Shown: positions 63,461-64,000 of the stretch, one piece after another
How positions within the stretch are numbered: the stretch's first letter is position 1
Layout: every line of letters begins with the position of its first letter
Source: Citrobacter arsenatis
GTDB taxonomy: Bacteria; Pseudomonadota; Gammaproteobacteria; Enterobacterales; Enterobacteriaceae
NCBI RefSeq assembly: GCF_004353845.1
Contig: NZ_CP037864.1
Location: 806,001-870,000 of the forward strand
Length of the DNA: 64,000 bases
Direction of reading: 5' to 3'
The notes under the pieces: generated by a model
Databases searched by the model: none
The model's input: only the letters and a program-made list of their open reading frames with translations
What the model was told of the DNA's origin: nothing
Made by a program: the position numbers and the translations under genes

Positions 63461-63898
63461 TTAATTAATATCGAAGCGGAAAACGTCTTCACAGGCCTGC
63501 TGTAGCGCGCTGTCATTCTGGATGACGCAGTTACGGTTCCAGCCGGTAATGCCGTTGGCGTTGTCCCAACCCGGCGTCATGGTGATGCTTAGGCCGTTCA
63601 GGCTTTCCTGCCCGCTGAGACTGACTACTCCTTTTTCAACGCTCATAGCGGAGACATAACGGGTGGTTGTAGGAGAAGGGATGCCATTGGTTCCGGCATC
63701 GCAGGTAGCCGTTCCGCCATGCTCCAACGCACAAAGCTCAACCGCCGTGCGATAGGGAATAAAGGTTTGCAGCATGTCTGTTAGCGCAGCTTTGCGCAGA
63801 TAGTTTTGATAAGCCGGAATACCGATGGCGCTAAGAATGGCAATAATGCCAATGACCACCATGAGTTCGATAAGCGTGAAGCCTCTTTGCTTGTCCAT
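63461..63898 (-). CDS. ppdD: Prepilin peptidase-dependent pilin PpdD
   Basis: A 145-residue major type IV pilin (E. coli 146). The prepilin leader MDKQRG is followed by FTLIELMVVIGIIAILSAIG; cleavage occurs between Gly and Phe, and Glu5 of the mature pilin is present. A disulfide pair near the C-terminus (CVIQNDSALQQACED) is typical. SD AAGGAGCG lies upstream of ATG. It heads the ppdD-hofB-hofC operon; nadC and other pilus genes lie outside the window. Confidence 0.97.
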   Translation of the reverse strand: MDKQRGFTLIELMVVIGIIAILSAIGIPAYQNYLRKAALTDMLQTFIPYRTAVELCALEHGGTATCDAGTNGIPSPTTTRYVSAMSVEKGVVSLSGQESLNGLSITMTPGWDNANGITGWNRNCVIQNDSALQQACEDVFRFDIN

Positions 63899-64000
63899 TG
63901 TTCGCTCCTTGAGTTAACTGGCGCTACTTTGGCAAACGGGCGGGGGCACGGCGAGAGGCAAAAAAAAGAATGGGAAGGCGGGTTCCGAGGATTTTTACGA
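63899..64000. other. Region upstream of ppdD at the window edge
   Basis: A short GC-rich and A-rich stretch upstream of ppdD on the minus strand. I see no gene or clear promoter in it. Confidence 0.4.

Overview
The window is chromosomal DNA of an enterobacterium, most probably Citrobacter or a close Escherichia/Salmonella relative. It is collinear with the E. coli segment that runs from surA to ppdD, and nearly every protein matches its E. coli homologue in length and motifs. It does not look like E. coli itself: AraC ends at 281 residues as remembered for Citrobacter/Salmonella (E. coli has 292), nothing lies between djlA and rluA, three ERIC elements are present, and an unfamiliar AT-rich gene sits between polB and araD. 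The species cannot be fixed from the sequence alone.

Layout: (1) 1-4.9 kb, outer-membrane biogenesis and RNA modification: surA (partial) and lptD, then djlA and rluA. (2) 4.9-10.4 kb, rapA and the LexA-controlled polB. (3) 10.4-11.4 kb, an AT-rich insert with one unrecognised repeat-containing gene. (4) 11.4-16.6 kb, the L-arabinose operon araBAD facing araC, with AraC and CRP sites readable between them. (5) 16.7-24.4 kb, yabI, the thiamine transporter thiBPQ behind a TPP riboswitch, the sugar-phosphate stress locus sgrR/sgrS-sgrT, and setA. (6) 24.5-33.5 kb, leucine and branched-chain amino acid synthesis: leuLABCD with its attenuator, leuO, ilvIH. (7) 33.8-34.8 kb, cra. (8) 35.3-53.2 kb, the complete dcw division and cell-wall cluster mraZ to lpxC, starting at a conserved promoter and three 10-bp-spaced MraZ operator repeats. 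(9) 53.6-57.4 kb, secM-secA-mutT, where the SecM arrest peptide couples secretion to SecA synthesis. (10) 57.4-58.0 kb, an eight-copy tandem array of a 77-bp REP-type unit. (11) 58.0-64 kb, yacG-zapD-coaE, guaC, and the type IV pilus genes hofC-hofB-ppdD.

Most of the window is conserved core genome. The less ordinary parts are intergenic: the orphan gene with 35-residue internal repeats, an ERIC carrying a roughly 70-bp multi-hairpin insert in the thiB leader between the riboswitch and the start codon, a perfect inverted repeat holding the polB -10 element in its loop, and the 77-bp array. No tRNA, rRNA, CRISPR array, intact insertion sequence or prophage was seen.
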